Below, piece after piece: positions 18,279 through 26,251 of a stretch of 64,000 bases of DNA. Position 1 is the first letter of the stretch, and each line of letters opens with the position of its first letter. This stretch comes from Clostridium sp. Ade.TY (GTDB lineage: Bacteria; Bacillota; Clostridia; Clostridiales; Clostridiaceae). The notes below the pieces were generated by a model, which did not search any database, was not told the origin of the DNA, and saw only the letters and a list, made by a program, of their open reading frames with translations. The position numbers and the translations under genes were made by a program. The stretch spans positions 48,703 to 112,702 of the forward strand of contig NZ_AVSV01000007.1 of NCBI RefSeq assembly GCF_000498355.1. The letters are read 5' to 3'.

Positions 18279-19121
18279 ATGAGAAAGTTTATGAATATAA
18301 TGAATTTAGTACTAATTGGTAAAAATCCATTATCTATTCCTTCTATAATAGCAAAGGAATTTGGAATATTTAAAAAATATAATATAGATATTAATTTAAA
18401 AGCACCATATGACTTTAATTTTGGTGGGAAAAGTCCATTTTTAGAAGGTGAATCTGATGCTATGATGGGAGATTTAACATTTTTCTTTTATATGATGGAG
18501 CAAGGCAAAAGGTGTATTATAACATCAAATTTAACTAGAACAATAAGTTTAGTTGTATCAAAAAAATTTAATCCAAATAAAAGTGGATTAAATTTTGGTG
18601 TTAATAGAAAGGGGATGTTTAGATTATTCTTAGAAGAAGATTTAAAAGATATTATAAAGGATCCCAATATAACATGGATTAATAATACTTATGAGCGTAT
18701 GGATGCCTTAAAAAAAGGAGAAATAGATGGGTTAGTTGCTATAGAACCTTTCATAACTGATATGACAAAAGAAGGTTTTAAAAAGATATGGAGTCTTAGA
18801 GAAAGTAGAAGAAATCTTGTTATGTGGTGTTTTGATGAAAAGTATTATACAAATAATAAAGAAACAGTTAAAAATTTTCATAAGGCATTAGAAGAAGCTA
18901 AAAAAATATTTAATACAAGTACTCCAGAGGAAAAGATAGAAATAGGATTAAAGTATGGAAAATATAATATTAGTGAGGCTGAAACCTTAAAAGATTTTGA
19001 GTTTGAATATGGAGATAACTTTAGTTTAGAAGATTTTAATTTTTGTAATGATTGGATGTACAAAAATAATGAGATAAAAAGTAAATATGACGGAGAAAAG
19101 CTTATAGCAAAAATATTTTAA
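18279..19121 (+). CDS. soluble substrate-binding-protein-fold protein (NMT1/THI5- or MqnA-like)
   Basis: 280 residues without signal peptide or lipobox. The start resembles type 2 periplasmic binding proteins (NPLSIPSIIAKEFGIFKKY), followed by the FLEGESDAMMGDLTFFFY pocket region and DGLVAIEPFITDM. Proteins of this fold without export signals include menaquinone-pathway enzymes MqnA/MqnD as well as THI5-like proteins. Starts five bases after the prenyltransferase and is the last gene before the terminator, so it belongs to that operon. Whether it is an enzyme or a binding protein is open. The ATG at 18291 or 18279 could be used. Confidence 0.65.
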   Translation: MRKFMNIMNLVLIGKNPLSIPSIIAKEFGIFKKYNIDINLKAPYDFNFGGKSPFLEGESDAMMGDLTFFFYMMEQGKRCIITSNLTRTISLVVSKKFNPNKSGLNFGVNRKGMFRLFLEEDLKDIIKDPNITWINNTYERMDALKKGEIDGLVAIEPFITDMTKEGFKKIWSLRESRRNLVMWCFDEKYYTNNKETVKNFHKALEEAKKIFNTSTPEEKIEIGLKYGKYNISEAETLKDFEFEYGDNFSLEDFNFCNDWMYKNNEIKSKYDGEKLIAKIF

Positions 19122-19122
19122 G

Positions 19123-19157
19123 AAAAAAACAGATATAGTATTATATCTGTTTTTTTA
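19123..19157. terminator. bidirectional terminator
   Basis: AAAAAAACAGATATA pairs with TATATCTGTTTTTTT; lies between the convergent ABC/UbiA operon and the eetB-eetA genes. Confidence 0.9.
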
Positions 19158-19182
19158 TATAAAAGTATAGTTAGAAATGAAT

Positions 19183-19698
19183 TTAAAAATAAGGTAATTT
19201 TCTTAAATGAGTTAATAAGTAATTAGAAGAAATTCCAACGAATATTCCTGTTCCAATACCTGCTATAGAGAGTATTGGTAAATAAAGAAAAATACCCAAA
19301 TTATTTAATATTAAAGATGCTACAATAAGTTGACCAATATTATGAAAAACAGCAGCTGAAGCACTTACTCCAATTATTGATACTTTGTCTTTAAAAAGTT
19401 CTTTAACTAAAATTGCTGTAAAAAAGCTTAATATTCCGCCAACAGAACTATAAATTAGTGTAGATAGATTTCCAACTAACAAGCTTGAAAGAATTATTCT
19501 TAAAATTAAAACTAAAAAGGCTTCTTTATAGTTATCTAGTGTATATATTGCCATCATTATAACTAAATTGGCAAGTCCTAGTTTTGCACCAGGGGTTATA
19601 AATGGTACAGGTATCATATTTTCTATTGTAAAAAGAATTAAAGCCATAGATACTAAAGAAGATATATAAATCATTTTACTAGTTTTGTTTAATTTCAT
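19183..19698 (-). CDS. eetB: EetB-like Gx transporter family membrane protein
   Basis: 171 residues, about five to six membrane segments. The segment ENMIPVPFITPGAKLGLANL is the hallmark of the Gx transporter/'heptaprenyl diphosphate synthase component I' family; SVGGILSFFTAIL and VFHNIGQLIVASLIL also fit. In Listeria the homologue EetB is needed for flavin-based extracellular electron transfer together with EetA. Here it is the second gene after the EetA homologue, five bases apart, on the minus strand. Confidence 0.82.
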   Translation of the reverse strand: MKLNKTSKMIYISSLVSMALILFTIENMIPVPFITPGAKLGLANLVIMMAIYTLDNYKEAFLVLILRIILSSLLVGNLSTLIYSSVGGILSFFTAILVKELFKDKVSIIGVSASAAVFHNIGQLIVASLILNNLGIFLYLPILSIAGIGTGIFVGISSNYLLTHLRKLPYF

Positions 19699-19703
19699 AT
19701 TTA

Positions 19704-20099
19704 TTAATGTGAAAGTATAATGTCATCATCATTAGTACTTTCTTCTCCTTTAATTTCAATTATTAATTCATGTGGTAAACAAACTAAACTTTCCGTTACT
19801 TTCTTTATAGTGCCTTGTTTTATACAAAGCTCATCTTTACAATCTGCATGGATCATTTTAATACCTGAATTATTTATAAGTATAGTATTATTTCCTTTAT
19901 CTGTATTTAAAACAATACTTTGTTCATCTTTAATAGATGATAAGTTAATAGTTTTATATAGCTTTCCAGATACCTTTATATTTGCATAAACAGATGAATA
20001 CTGTTTGCTTAAAGCCTTAGCTGATATAAGATAAGGCGTAAAGGATATTATTAAAAGAAAAACTATAATAACAATATCTAATTTTTTAAATATTTTCAT
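19704..20099 (-). CDS. eetA: EetA-like NusG domain II membrane-anchored protein
   Basis: 131 residues: an N-terminal membrane anchor (VIIVFLLIISFTPYLISA) followed by an extracellular NusG domain II. The family pattern is CKDELCIKQG...LVCLPHELII, with three conserved Cys. EetA homologues always pair with EetB in the extracellular electron transfer locus and may help pass electrons or quinone-related electrons to surface flavoproteins. Divergent from the FMN lipoprotein gene, with about 200 bases between. Confidence 0.82.
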   Translation of the reverse strand: MKIFKKLDIVIIVFLLIISFTPYLISAKALSKQYSSVYANIKVSGKLYKTINLSSIKDEQSIVLNTDKGNNTILINNSGIKMIHADCKDELCIKQGTIKKVTESLVCLPHELIIEIKGEESTNDDDIILSH

Positions 20100-20115
20100 T
20101 AGTTTTCTCCTGATA

Positions 20116-20152
20116 AATTAAAGTTTATTAATAAATCTGTAATTAAAGTTTA
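20116..20152. promoter_or_regulatory. direct repeat in the eetA/pplA-like divergent intergenic region
   Basis: AATTAAAGTTTA occurs at 20116-20127 and 20141-20152 (25-base period, about two and a half helical turns). Could be operator half-sites for divergent control; a TATAAT at 20234-20239 lies nearer the lipoprotein gene. Confidence 0.35.
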
Positions 20153-20297
20153 ATTTATAATAAGAAAAATTGGTAATAGAAAATTTTAATATTACATAAA
20201 AATATACGTTAATATTACTTTTGTATTTCAGTGTATAATCCTTGATGAAAACAGTTAAATTTAAAACTTTATTTATAAATTTTTAGGAGGAATAATA

Positions 20298-20774
20298 ATG
20301 AAAAGAAAATTATTAGTAGGATTATGCGTAGCAGCATTAGCATTATCATTAGTTGCTTGTGGAGGAGAAAAGCAAACAGAAGCTCCAGCAGAGGGTAGCA
20401 AGCAAGAATCAACTATGAAAGATGGAACATATGAAGTTGAAACAAAAAATGCTGATGACAATGGTGGAAAAGCTAGAGCTTCAGTTACAATAAAAGATGG
20501 AAAAATAGCAGAAGCTAAATATAATGAATTCACTAATAAAGGTGATAAGAGAGAAGATAAAGAATACAATAAGATGATGAAGGAAAAAGCTGGTACTAGC
20601 CCTTCAGAATATGAAGTTAAAATTGAAGAAGGTGTTGTTTCAGCTCAATCAGCAGATTTTGATGCAGTAACAGGAGCTACAAGTTCATCAGCTAAAGCTA
20701 AAACTTTATTTGGAGAAGCTTTAAATAATGCAAAAGAAGGAAAAACTGATAAAGAATTAGTTGAAGTTAAATAA
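20298..20774 (+). CDS. FMN-binding-domain lipoprotein (PplA-like, single domain)
   Basis: 158 residues. Lipoprotein signal peptide with lipobox LVAC (Cys21), a Gly/Ser/Glu-rich linker, then one FMN-binding domain. The flavinylation motif reads DAVTGATSSS (Asp122 to Thr128); ApbE enzymes attach FMN through a phosphoester to the Thr of such motifs. The Listeria electron-transfer lipoprotein PplA has two such domains; this one has one. The ApbE/FmnB enzyme is the next gene. It should sit on the outer face of the membrane and carry electrons to outside acceptors. AGGAGG ribosome site and own terminator suggest high expression. Confidence 0.9.
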   Translation: MKRKLLVGLCVAALALSLVACGGEKQTEAPAEGSKQESTMKDGTYEVETKNADDNGGKARASVTIKDGKIAEAKYNEFTNKGDKREDKEYNKMMKEKAGTSPSEYEVKIEEGVVSAQSADFDAVTGATSSSAKAKTLFGEALNNAKEGKTDKELVEVK

Positions 20775-20796
20775 TAGTAATAACATATTTTTTTAT

Positions 20797-20828
20797 AGCC
20801 AATGATTTTAAATCATTGGCTTTTTTAT
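20797..20828 (+). terminator. rho-independent terminator
   Basis: AGCCAATGATTT pairs with AAATCATTGGCT, followed by TTTTTT. Confidence 0.92.
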
Positions 20829-21046
20829 TGCTTAAAATACAATAATTGTCTATTAAAAATAAATTTTTGATAAAATATAAAATTATTTAAAAATAATTTT
20901 GTAAAAATGTCAAATGATTTTAAAATAAAATTTAAAAAATACAAATTATGTTGTAAAAGTTAAACAAAAAAAGTAAAATATAAACGAAGTGTAAACAAAG
21001 TGTTAATACAACATAAGAAAAATTAATAATAAAGGAGAAGGATTTG

Positions 21047-22084
21047 ATGGGGAATAAGACTAAATTTATAACATTTTTAATGATTATAGTATTTAGTATA
21101 GGCTTGTATGGGTGTAAGGATAAGAAAAAAATTGAGCCTATAAGTAGAACGGAACTTTTTATGGGAACATCTATAAAGGTTACGTTGTATGATTATAAAA
21201 ATGAAAAAGTATTGGACAAGGTATTTGATAGGGTAATTGAATTAGAAAATTTGGTAAGTATAAATAAGCCTAATACAGAAATAGATAATTTAAATAAAAA
21301 TTCAGGAGTAAGACCTGTAAACTTAAGTGAAGATAGTTTTAATATAGTTAAAAAAGGATTGGAATATTCAAAGCTTTCAGAAGGAGATTATGACATTACA
21401 ATTGGTCCTTTAGTTAAGCTTTGGAGTATAGGATTACCTGAAGCAAAAGTACCGAATAAAAGTGAAATTAAAGAATCTATTAATAATATAAATTATTCAA
21501 ATGTTTATATAGATGAAAATACAAAGGAAGTTTTTCTGAAGAAAAAAGGAATGATGTTAGATTTAGGTAGTATTGCAAAAGGATATACAGCTGATGAAAT
21601 AGCAAAAATTCTTAAAGATGAAGGTGTTAATTCAGCAATTATAGATCTTGGAGGAAACATATATGCTTTAGGATATAAAGAGGTAGATAAGAAATGGAAA
21701 ATTGGTGTGCAAGATCCATTTACAGATAGAGGAAATATAATTGGTACAGTTGCTGTAGCTAATAAATCAGTTGTTACAAGTGGAATTTATGAAAGATACA
21801 TAGAGGATAATGGAAAAAAATATCACCATATATTAAATCCAAAAACAGGATATCCATATGAAACAAATATTGCCGGTGTTTCTATAATATCTGATAAATC
21901 AATAGATGGTGATGCATTATCTACTTTAGTTTTTACCAAAGGCTTGGAAAAAGGACTTGAGTTTATTAACAAACTTGATGGAGTAGACGCAATTTTTATA
22001 ATGAATAATAAAAATGTTTACATTACAGATGGGATAAGGGAAGATTTTAAAATAATAAATGATAATTATAAATTAGTTAATTAG
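21047..22084 (+). CDS. apbE: FAD:protein FMN transferase (ApbE/FmnB), lipoprotein
   Basis: 345 residues from ATG 21047; an upstream TTG at 21044 is less well spaced from the AAAGGAGAAG ribosome site. Lipobox GLYGC with Cys23. ApbE features: ELFMGTSIKVTLYD near the start, DYDITIGPLVKLWSIG, the LDLGSIAKGYTADEIA block and DLGGNIYALG, then HHILNPKTGYP and GDALSTLVFTKG near the end (metal and FAD binding). It uses FAD to attach FMN to Thr in exported flavoproteins, here most likely the lipoprotein encoded just upstream. Counterpart of Listeria FmnB. Confidence 0.92.
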   Translation: MGNKTKFITFLMIIVFSIGLYGCKDKKKIEPISRTELFMGTSIKVTLYDYKNEKVLDKVFDRVIELENLVSINKPNTEIDNLNKNSGVRPVNLSEDSFNIVKKGLEYSKLSEGDYDITIGPLVKLWSIGLPEAKVPNKSEIKESINNINYSNVYIDENTKEVFLKKKGMMLDLGSIAKGYTADEIAKILKDEGVNSAIIDLGGNIYALGYKEVDKKWKIGVQDPFTDRGNIIGTVAVANKSVVTSGIYERYIEDNGKKYHHILNPKTGYPYETNIAGVSIISDKSIDGDALSTLVFTKGLEKGLEFINKLDGVDAIFIMNNKNVYITDGIREDFKIINDNYKLVN

Positions 22085-22098
22085 AAAGGGGAAAGAGT

Positions 22099-22959
22099 AT
22101 GCAAATAGATAGCTTGAAATATTTTTATGAAGTTGCAGAGTTAAAGAGTATATCGAAAGTTGCAAATAATTCACATATATCTCAACCTGCATTAAGTCAT
22201 CAACTTTTAAAGTTAGAAAAAGAACTTGGGGCAAAGTTATTAGAAAGAAGTAATAGAGGAGTTGAATTAACAGAGCAAGGGAAAATAGTATATGGTTATG
22301 CAAAAAAAATATTAAATTATCATAACAATATGTTACAAGATGTCAATGTAAAAAATTCAGTTAAATATGATTTTTATATAACTAATGCAAATATATCAGC
22401 AAATTTTTTAGTATCTAAAATGGCGAAAGATATATGGAGGATATTTAAAAACTTTAATGTTAATGTTAACAATAACTGGGAAAGTAATCAGCAATCATTA
22501 TTAATTCATAATAAATCAGATTTAGTTGTTGGATGTAATATGATATATGATGTTGATTTATCATCAAATTATATCGGAAGTGATAAATTTATATTAATAA
22601 GCAAGGAAAATATAAAAGAAGAGCACTTATGTAATCAAGCTGTTGCTATATTAGATGATGGTAGAAGTAATATTTTAAATAGTATAGAAGATTTTGATAA
22701 TATTAATATTAATTTAAAAAGTAATTGTTTAAGTACTATAAAAGAATACTTAAATAATAACAATACAGTTGCTGTAGTTCCTAAAATAGCTGTAAGATCT
22801 GAAATTGAATCAGGGGAGTTTATAGATTTAGGATTTAAAAGTTATGAGAAGTCCTATGATTTATTTATAACTTATAGAAAAGATATTGAAAGTAGAATAA
22901 AGAAAAAAATAAATTTATTTATTAAAGAATTAGAGAAAGTTTTAAACTATAATAACTGA
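22099..22959 (+). CDS. LysR-family transcriptional regulator
   Basis: 286 residues. N-terminal winged helix-turn-helix (QIDSLKYFYEVAELKSISK; HISQPALSHQLLKLEKELG; LLERSNRGVELTEQGK). The C-terminal part is the type-2 binding-protein-like effector domain. Starts 14 bases after apbE and 24 bases before dmkA, in the same direction, so it is embedded in the electron-transfer gene set. It is a candidate local regulator; the effector is unknown. Confidence 0.88.
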   Translation: MQIDSLKYFYEVAELKSISKVANNSHISQPALSHQLLKLEKELGAKLLERSNRGVELTEQGKIVYGYAKKILNYHNNMLQDVNVKNSVKYDFYITNANISANFLVSKMAKDIWRIFKNFNVNVNNNWESNQQSLLIHNKSDLVVGCNMIYDVDLSSNYIGSDKFILISKENIKEEHLCNQAVAILDDGRSNILNSIEDFDNININLKSNCLSTIKEYLNNNNTVAVVPKIAVRSEIESGEFIDLGFKSYEKSYDLFITYRKDIESRIKKKINLFIKELEKVLNYNN

Positions 22960-22983
22960 AAATAAAGCTAGATAGGAGGAAAT

Positions 22984-23946
22984 ATGACTTTAAAGGGATA
23001 TTTAAATTTTGTTGAAATCCAGACTAAGATAGCTAGTTTAATTCCATTTTTATTTGGAAGTATTTATAGTATTTATAAGTATGGAAAAGTAAATGTTGTT
23101 AATTTAATAATTATGTTCATATCTATGATATGTTTTGATATGGCAACAACTGCAATAAATAATTATTGTGATTATAAAAATGAAATAAAGCATAGTAATG
23201 GAAAGTATATTGGTAGAAACCCTATGTTTGTAAACAATATATCTAAAAGAACTGGGCTTACAGTAATATACATTTTATTATTTATAGCAATTTTATTTGG
23301 AATAATATTAGCAGTTAGAACAAACTTATTAGTATTGTTTTTAGGTGGAATATGCTTTTTTATAGGTATATTCTATACATTTGGACCAATTCCAATATCA
23401 AGAATGCCACTTGGAGAAGTATTTTCAGGAATTTTTATGGGATTCATAATTACTTTTTTAACTATATATATAAATATAGTTGATCTTGGATATTTTGGTA
23501 TGTATGTAATAAATGGTGAATTTATAGCTAAAATTAATTTAGTAGAAGCTAGCAATATATTTTTAGTTAGTATTCCTTTAATAACAGGAATTGCAAATAT
23601 AATGTTATCAAATAATATATGTGACTTAGAAGATGATAAAAAAGTATCAAGGTTTACGTTGCCATACTATATAGGAAAAGATTTTGCTATAAAATTATAT
23701 AAAATATTATATTATTTTGGATACTTTGCAATTTTTATATCAATAATTTTAAAAGTTTTACCTATAACGTCAGTAATTGTTTTTTTAACTATACCGTTTA
23801 TAAATAAGAATATAAAAAAGTTTGAAGAGAAACAAGTAAAGTCTGAAACGTTTGTATTAGCTGTGAAAAATTTTATTATAATAAATAGTATTTATATAAT
23901 AGAATTAATTGGGAACTTAATCTTTTTAAAAATATTGGATATTTAA
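22984..23946 (+). CDS. dmkA: DmkA-like 1,4-dihydroxy-2-naphthoate prenyltransferase (UbiA family)
   Basis: 320 residues, about nine membrane segments. Both prenyl-diphosphate motifs are present: NNYCDYKNEIKH and NNICDLEDDKKVSRFTLP. The segment FYTFGPIPISRMPLGEVFSG is typical of MenA-type enzymes. It joins DHNA and a polyprenyl diphosphate to make demethylmenaquinone; in Listeria DmkA makes the quinone used only for extracellular electron transfer. No men biosynthesis genes (menF/D/H/C/E/B) are seen in the window, so DHNA may come from elsewhere in the genome or from outside. Confidence 0.85.
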   Translation: MTLKGYLNFVEIQTKIASLIPFLFGSIYSIYKYGKVNVVNLIIMFISMICFDMATTAINNYCDYKNEIKHSNGKYIGRNPMFVNNISKRTGLTVIYILLFIAILFGIILAVRTNLLVLFLGGICFFIGIFYTFGPIPISRMPLGEVFSGIFMGFIITFLTIYINIVDLGYFGMYVINGEFIAKINLVEASNIFLVSIPLITGIANIMLSNNICDLEDDKKVSRFTLPYYIGKDFAIKLYKILYYFGYFAIFISIILKVLPITSVIVFLTIPFINKNIKKFEEKQVKSETFVLAVKNFIIINSIYIIELIGNLIFLKILDI

Positions 23947-24060
23947 ATATATTATGATATATCAAAAAAAATTATGGTGTTTACTAAATTTCAAGTCTGC
24001 TTAGTCCTCTATTTATAAGGAGTATAAGGATTTTTTAGAAAACTTTTAAGTTTACTAAGA

Positions 24061-24111
24061 TTGTTTGTTAATTAATAAACAATTGTAGACATGTATAAGT
24101 TTAACTTATAG
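24061..24111 (+). promoter_or_regulatory. Rex-like operator, second palindrome and promoter of ndh2
   Basis: Bases 24065-24082 read TTGTTAATTAATAAACAA, differing in one base from the clostridial Rex site TTGTTAA-N4-TTAACAA. Bases 24094-24110 form a perfect palindrome TATAAGTT-T-AACTTATA. A possible promoter overlaps both: TTGTAG at 24083-24088, 17 bases, TTATAG at 24106-24111. The rest of 23947-24175 shows nothing else clear. Confidence 0.55.
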
Positions 24112-24175
24112 AATAAACATGCTAAATAACTTAAATTAATATATTTAAAATAAAATAAAGAAGAGAGGGAATAAT

Positions 24176-26098
24176 ATGTCAACTAAAATTGTTATCTTAG
24201 GTGCAGGTTATGCTGGGGTTCATGCAGCTAAAAAATTAGCAAAAAAGTATAAGAAAAACAAGGATGTTGAAATTACACTAATTGATAAAAATCCTTATCA
24301 TACGTTAATGACAGAATTACATGAGGTTGCTGGTGGAAGAGTTCCAGAAGAATCTGTTAAAGTAGAGCTTTCAAGAATATTTCATAGAACAAAGGTAAAA
24401 GTTGTTGTAGATTTTATTAAGAATGTTGATACTAATAAAAATGTAGTTACTACAAATCAAAGTGAATATGAATATGACTACCTAATGGTTGGGATAGGTA
24501 GTGAACCATCATTTTTTGGAGTTCCAGGAGTAAAAGAAAATGGATTTACTTTATGGTCTTTAGAAGATGCACTTAGAATAAAGAAACATATTAAAAATAG
24601 AGTTAAGGAAGCTTCTTTTGAAAGAAATGCTGAAAAGAGAAAGAGAATGCTTACATTTGTTGTAGCAGGTTCAGGATTTACTGGAATAGAGATGGCCGGA
24701 GAATTATTGGAATGGAAAACTACTTTAGCTAGAGAATATAGAGTATCTGAGGATGAAATAAAGATATTAGTTGTTGAGGCTATGTCAACAATATTAAATA
24801 TGCTTGATAGAAAACAAGCAGATAAGGCAGAAAAATATATGGTTAAGCATGGAGTTTCTGTCCTTAAAGATTCTCCGATAGTTGAAGTAACTAAAAATAC
24901 TATTAAATTAAAGGATGGAAAAGTAATTCCAACAGAAACATTAATATGGACTTGTGGTGTCCAAGCAAATCAAGATTTAGAAGATGTTAATGTAAAGAAA
25001 GCAAGATCAGGTAGATATTTAGCAAATAAATATATGCAAGCTGAAGGAAAAGAAAATATATATGTTGTAGGAGATGTTGCGTATGTTGAGGAGAATGATG
25101 GAAAGTCAAATCCTCAAATTGTTGAAGCAGCAGAGCAAACAGCAATTACAGCTGCTAAAAATATAATAGCATCAATAGAGAATAAAGAAAAAGTTGAATT
25201 TAAGTCAAGTTATCATGGATTTATGGTATCCATAGGAGGAAGATATGCAGTAGCAAATCTTATGGGAATTAAACTATCAGGATTTTTTGCTATGGTAATG
25301 AAACATCTTATAAATATGGTTTATTTATTTGGTGTTAATAATGTACATGCAGTATACAATTATCTTCAACATGAATTTTTTGCTATGAAGGAAAGACGAT
25401 GTATAATGAGAGGGCATTTATCCTCAAAAGGAAATAGATTATGGCTTGTTCCACTTAGAATATATATAGGATCTTTATGGCTTATTGAAGGTCTTAAAAA
25501 ATTAATTGGTGAAGAAACTTGGAAAAAAGCATTTGAATCAGCATCAAGTGCATCAGATGCAGTTGGTGGTAGTATAGGCACTTATATTCAATCATTATTT
25601 GATAATATGACAATTGGTTGGGATAGTTGGATGAAGATGGGAAACGTAAAAATGCCATTTTCTTGGCTTCAAGATAGTGTAACAGGAGCATCATCAACTG
25701 CAACTGATGCAGCTGTATCAAGTATGCCAACACCTATATTTGAAAGTATGCCAAAGTTCTATGAATCTATAATGGAAATATTTATGCCGAATCCTGAAAT
25801 TGCAGTTTGGTTCCAAAGAATAGTTGTATTAACTGAAATTGCTATAGGATTATGTTTAATAGCTGGTCTATTTACATTCTTAGCATCAGCAGCTTCAGCT
25901 TTTATGACTGTTAATTTTATATTTTCAGCAATGGCTGGATGGGATATATTATGGTTTACTTTTGGTAGTATTGCATTAATGTGTGGTGCTGGAAGAACAT
26001 TTGGATTAGATTACTATGTAATGCCTTGGATTAGTAAGATTACTAGTAATTTTTGGATGGGAAAAAGAGAACCTATATACGAAATACATGGAAAATAG
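24176..26098 (+). CDS. ndh2: Ndh2-like type II NADH dehydrogenase with C-terminal membrane domain
   Basis: 640 residues. Residues 1-~410 are a two-dinucleotide NDH-2: FAD site VILGAGYAGVHAAKKL near residue 7 and NAD site VVAGSGFTGIEMAGEL near 163-178. The FAD-contacting NIYVVGDVAYVEEND lies near 299. Residues ~415-640 are an added DoxX-like membrane part with about four to five helices (WLVPLRIYIGSLWLIEG; VVLTEIAIGLCLIAG). It oxidises NADH and reduces a membrane quinone without pumping protons. This two-part form matches the Ndh2 of the extracellular electron transfer locus rather than ordinary ~400-residue NDH-2. Flanked by dmkA and the polyprenyl synthase gene. Confidence 0.92.
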   Translation: MSTKIVILGAGYAGVHAAKKLAKKYKKNKDVEITLIDKNPYHTLMTELHEVAGGRVPEESVKVELSRIFHRTKVKVVVDFIKNVDTNKNVVTTNQSEYEYDYLMVGIGSEPSFFGVPGVKENGFTLWSLEDALRIKKHIKNRVKEASFERNAEKRKRMLTFVVAGSGFTGIEMAGELLEWKTTLAREYRVSEDEIKILVVEAMSTILNMLDRKQADKAEKYMVKHGVSVLKDSPIVEVTKNTIKLKDGKVIPTETLIWTCGVQANQDLEDVNVKKARSGRYLANKYMQAEGKENIYVVGDVAYVEENDGKSNPQIVEAAEQTAITAAKNIIASIENKEKVEFKSSYHGFMVSIGGRYAVANLMGIKLSGFFAMVMKHLINMVYLFGVNNVHAVYNYLQHEFFAMKERRCIMRGHLSSKGNRLWLVPLRIYIGSLWLIEGLKKLIGEETWKKAFESASSASDAVGGSIGTYIQSLFDNMTIGWDSWMKMGNVKMPFSWLQDSVTGASSTATDAAVSSMPTPIFESMPKFYESIMEIFMPNPEIAVWFQRIVVLTEIAIGLCLIAGLFTFLASAASAFMTVNFIFSAMAGWDILWFTFGSIALMCGAGRTFGLDYYVMPWISKITSNFWMGKREPIYEIHGK

Positions 26099-26118
26099 TT
26101 GATATTTAAATAATTATT

Positions 26119-26148
26119 AAAGTAGAGAATATTATATTCTCTACTTTG
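26119..26148 (+). terminator. terminator-like hairpin after ndh2
   Basis: AAAGTAGAGAATAT pairs with ATATTCTCTACTTT; T tail weak, so partial read-through to the next gene is possible. Confidence 0.65.
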
Positions 26149-26251
26149 ATATAAATAATATTAATATAATGTGTGATAATATTATTTTTATTAAGTTATA
26201 TTATCAGACTTTATATTAATAAAGTATTTATATAAGAAACGAGGGAAGAAA

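Noticed and set aside
25494..25733. Minus-strand frame within ndh2
   Set aside because: Product is a His/Leu/Gln-biased antisense shadow of the ndh2 membrane domain.
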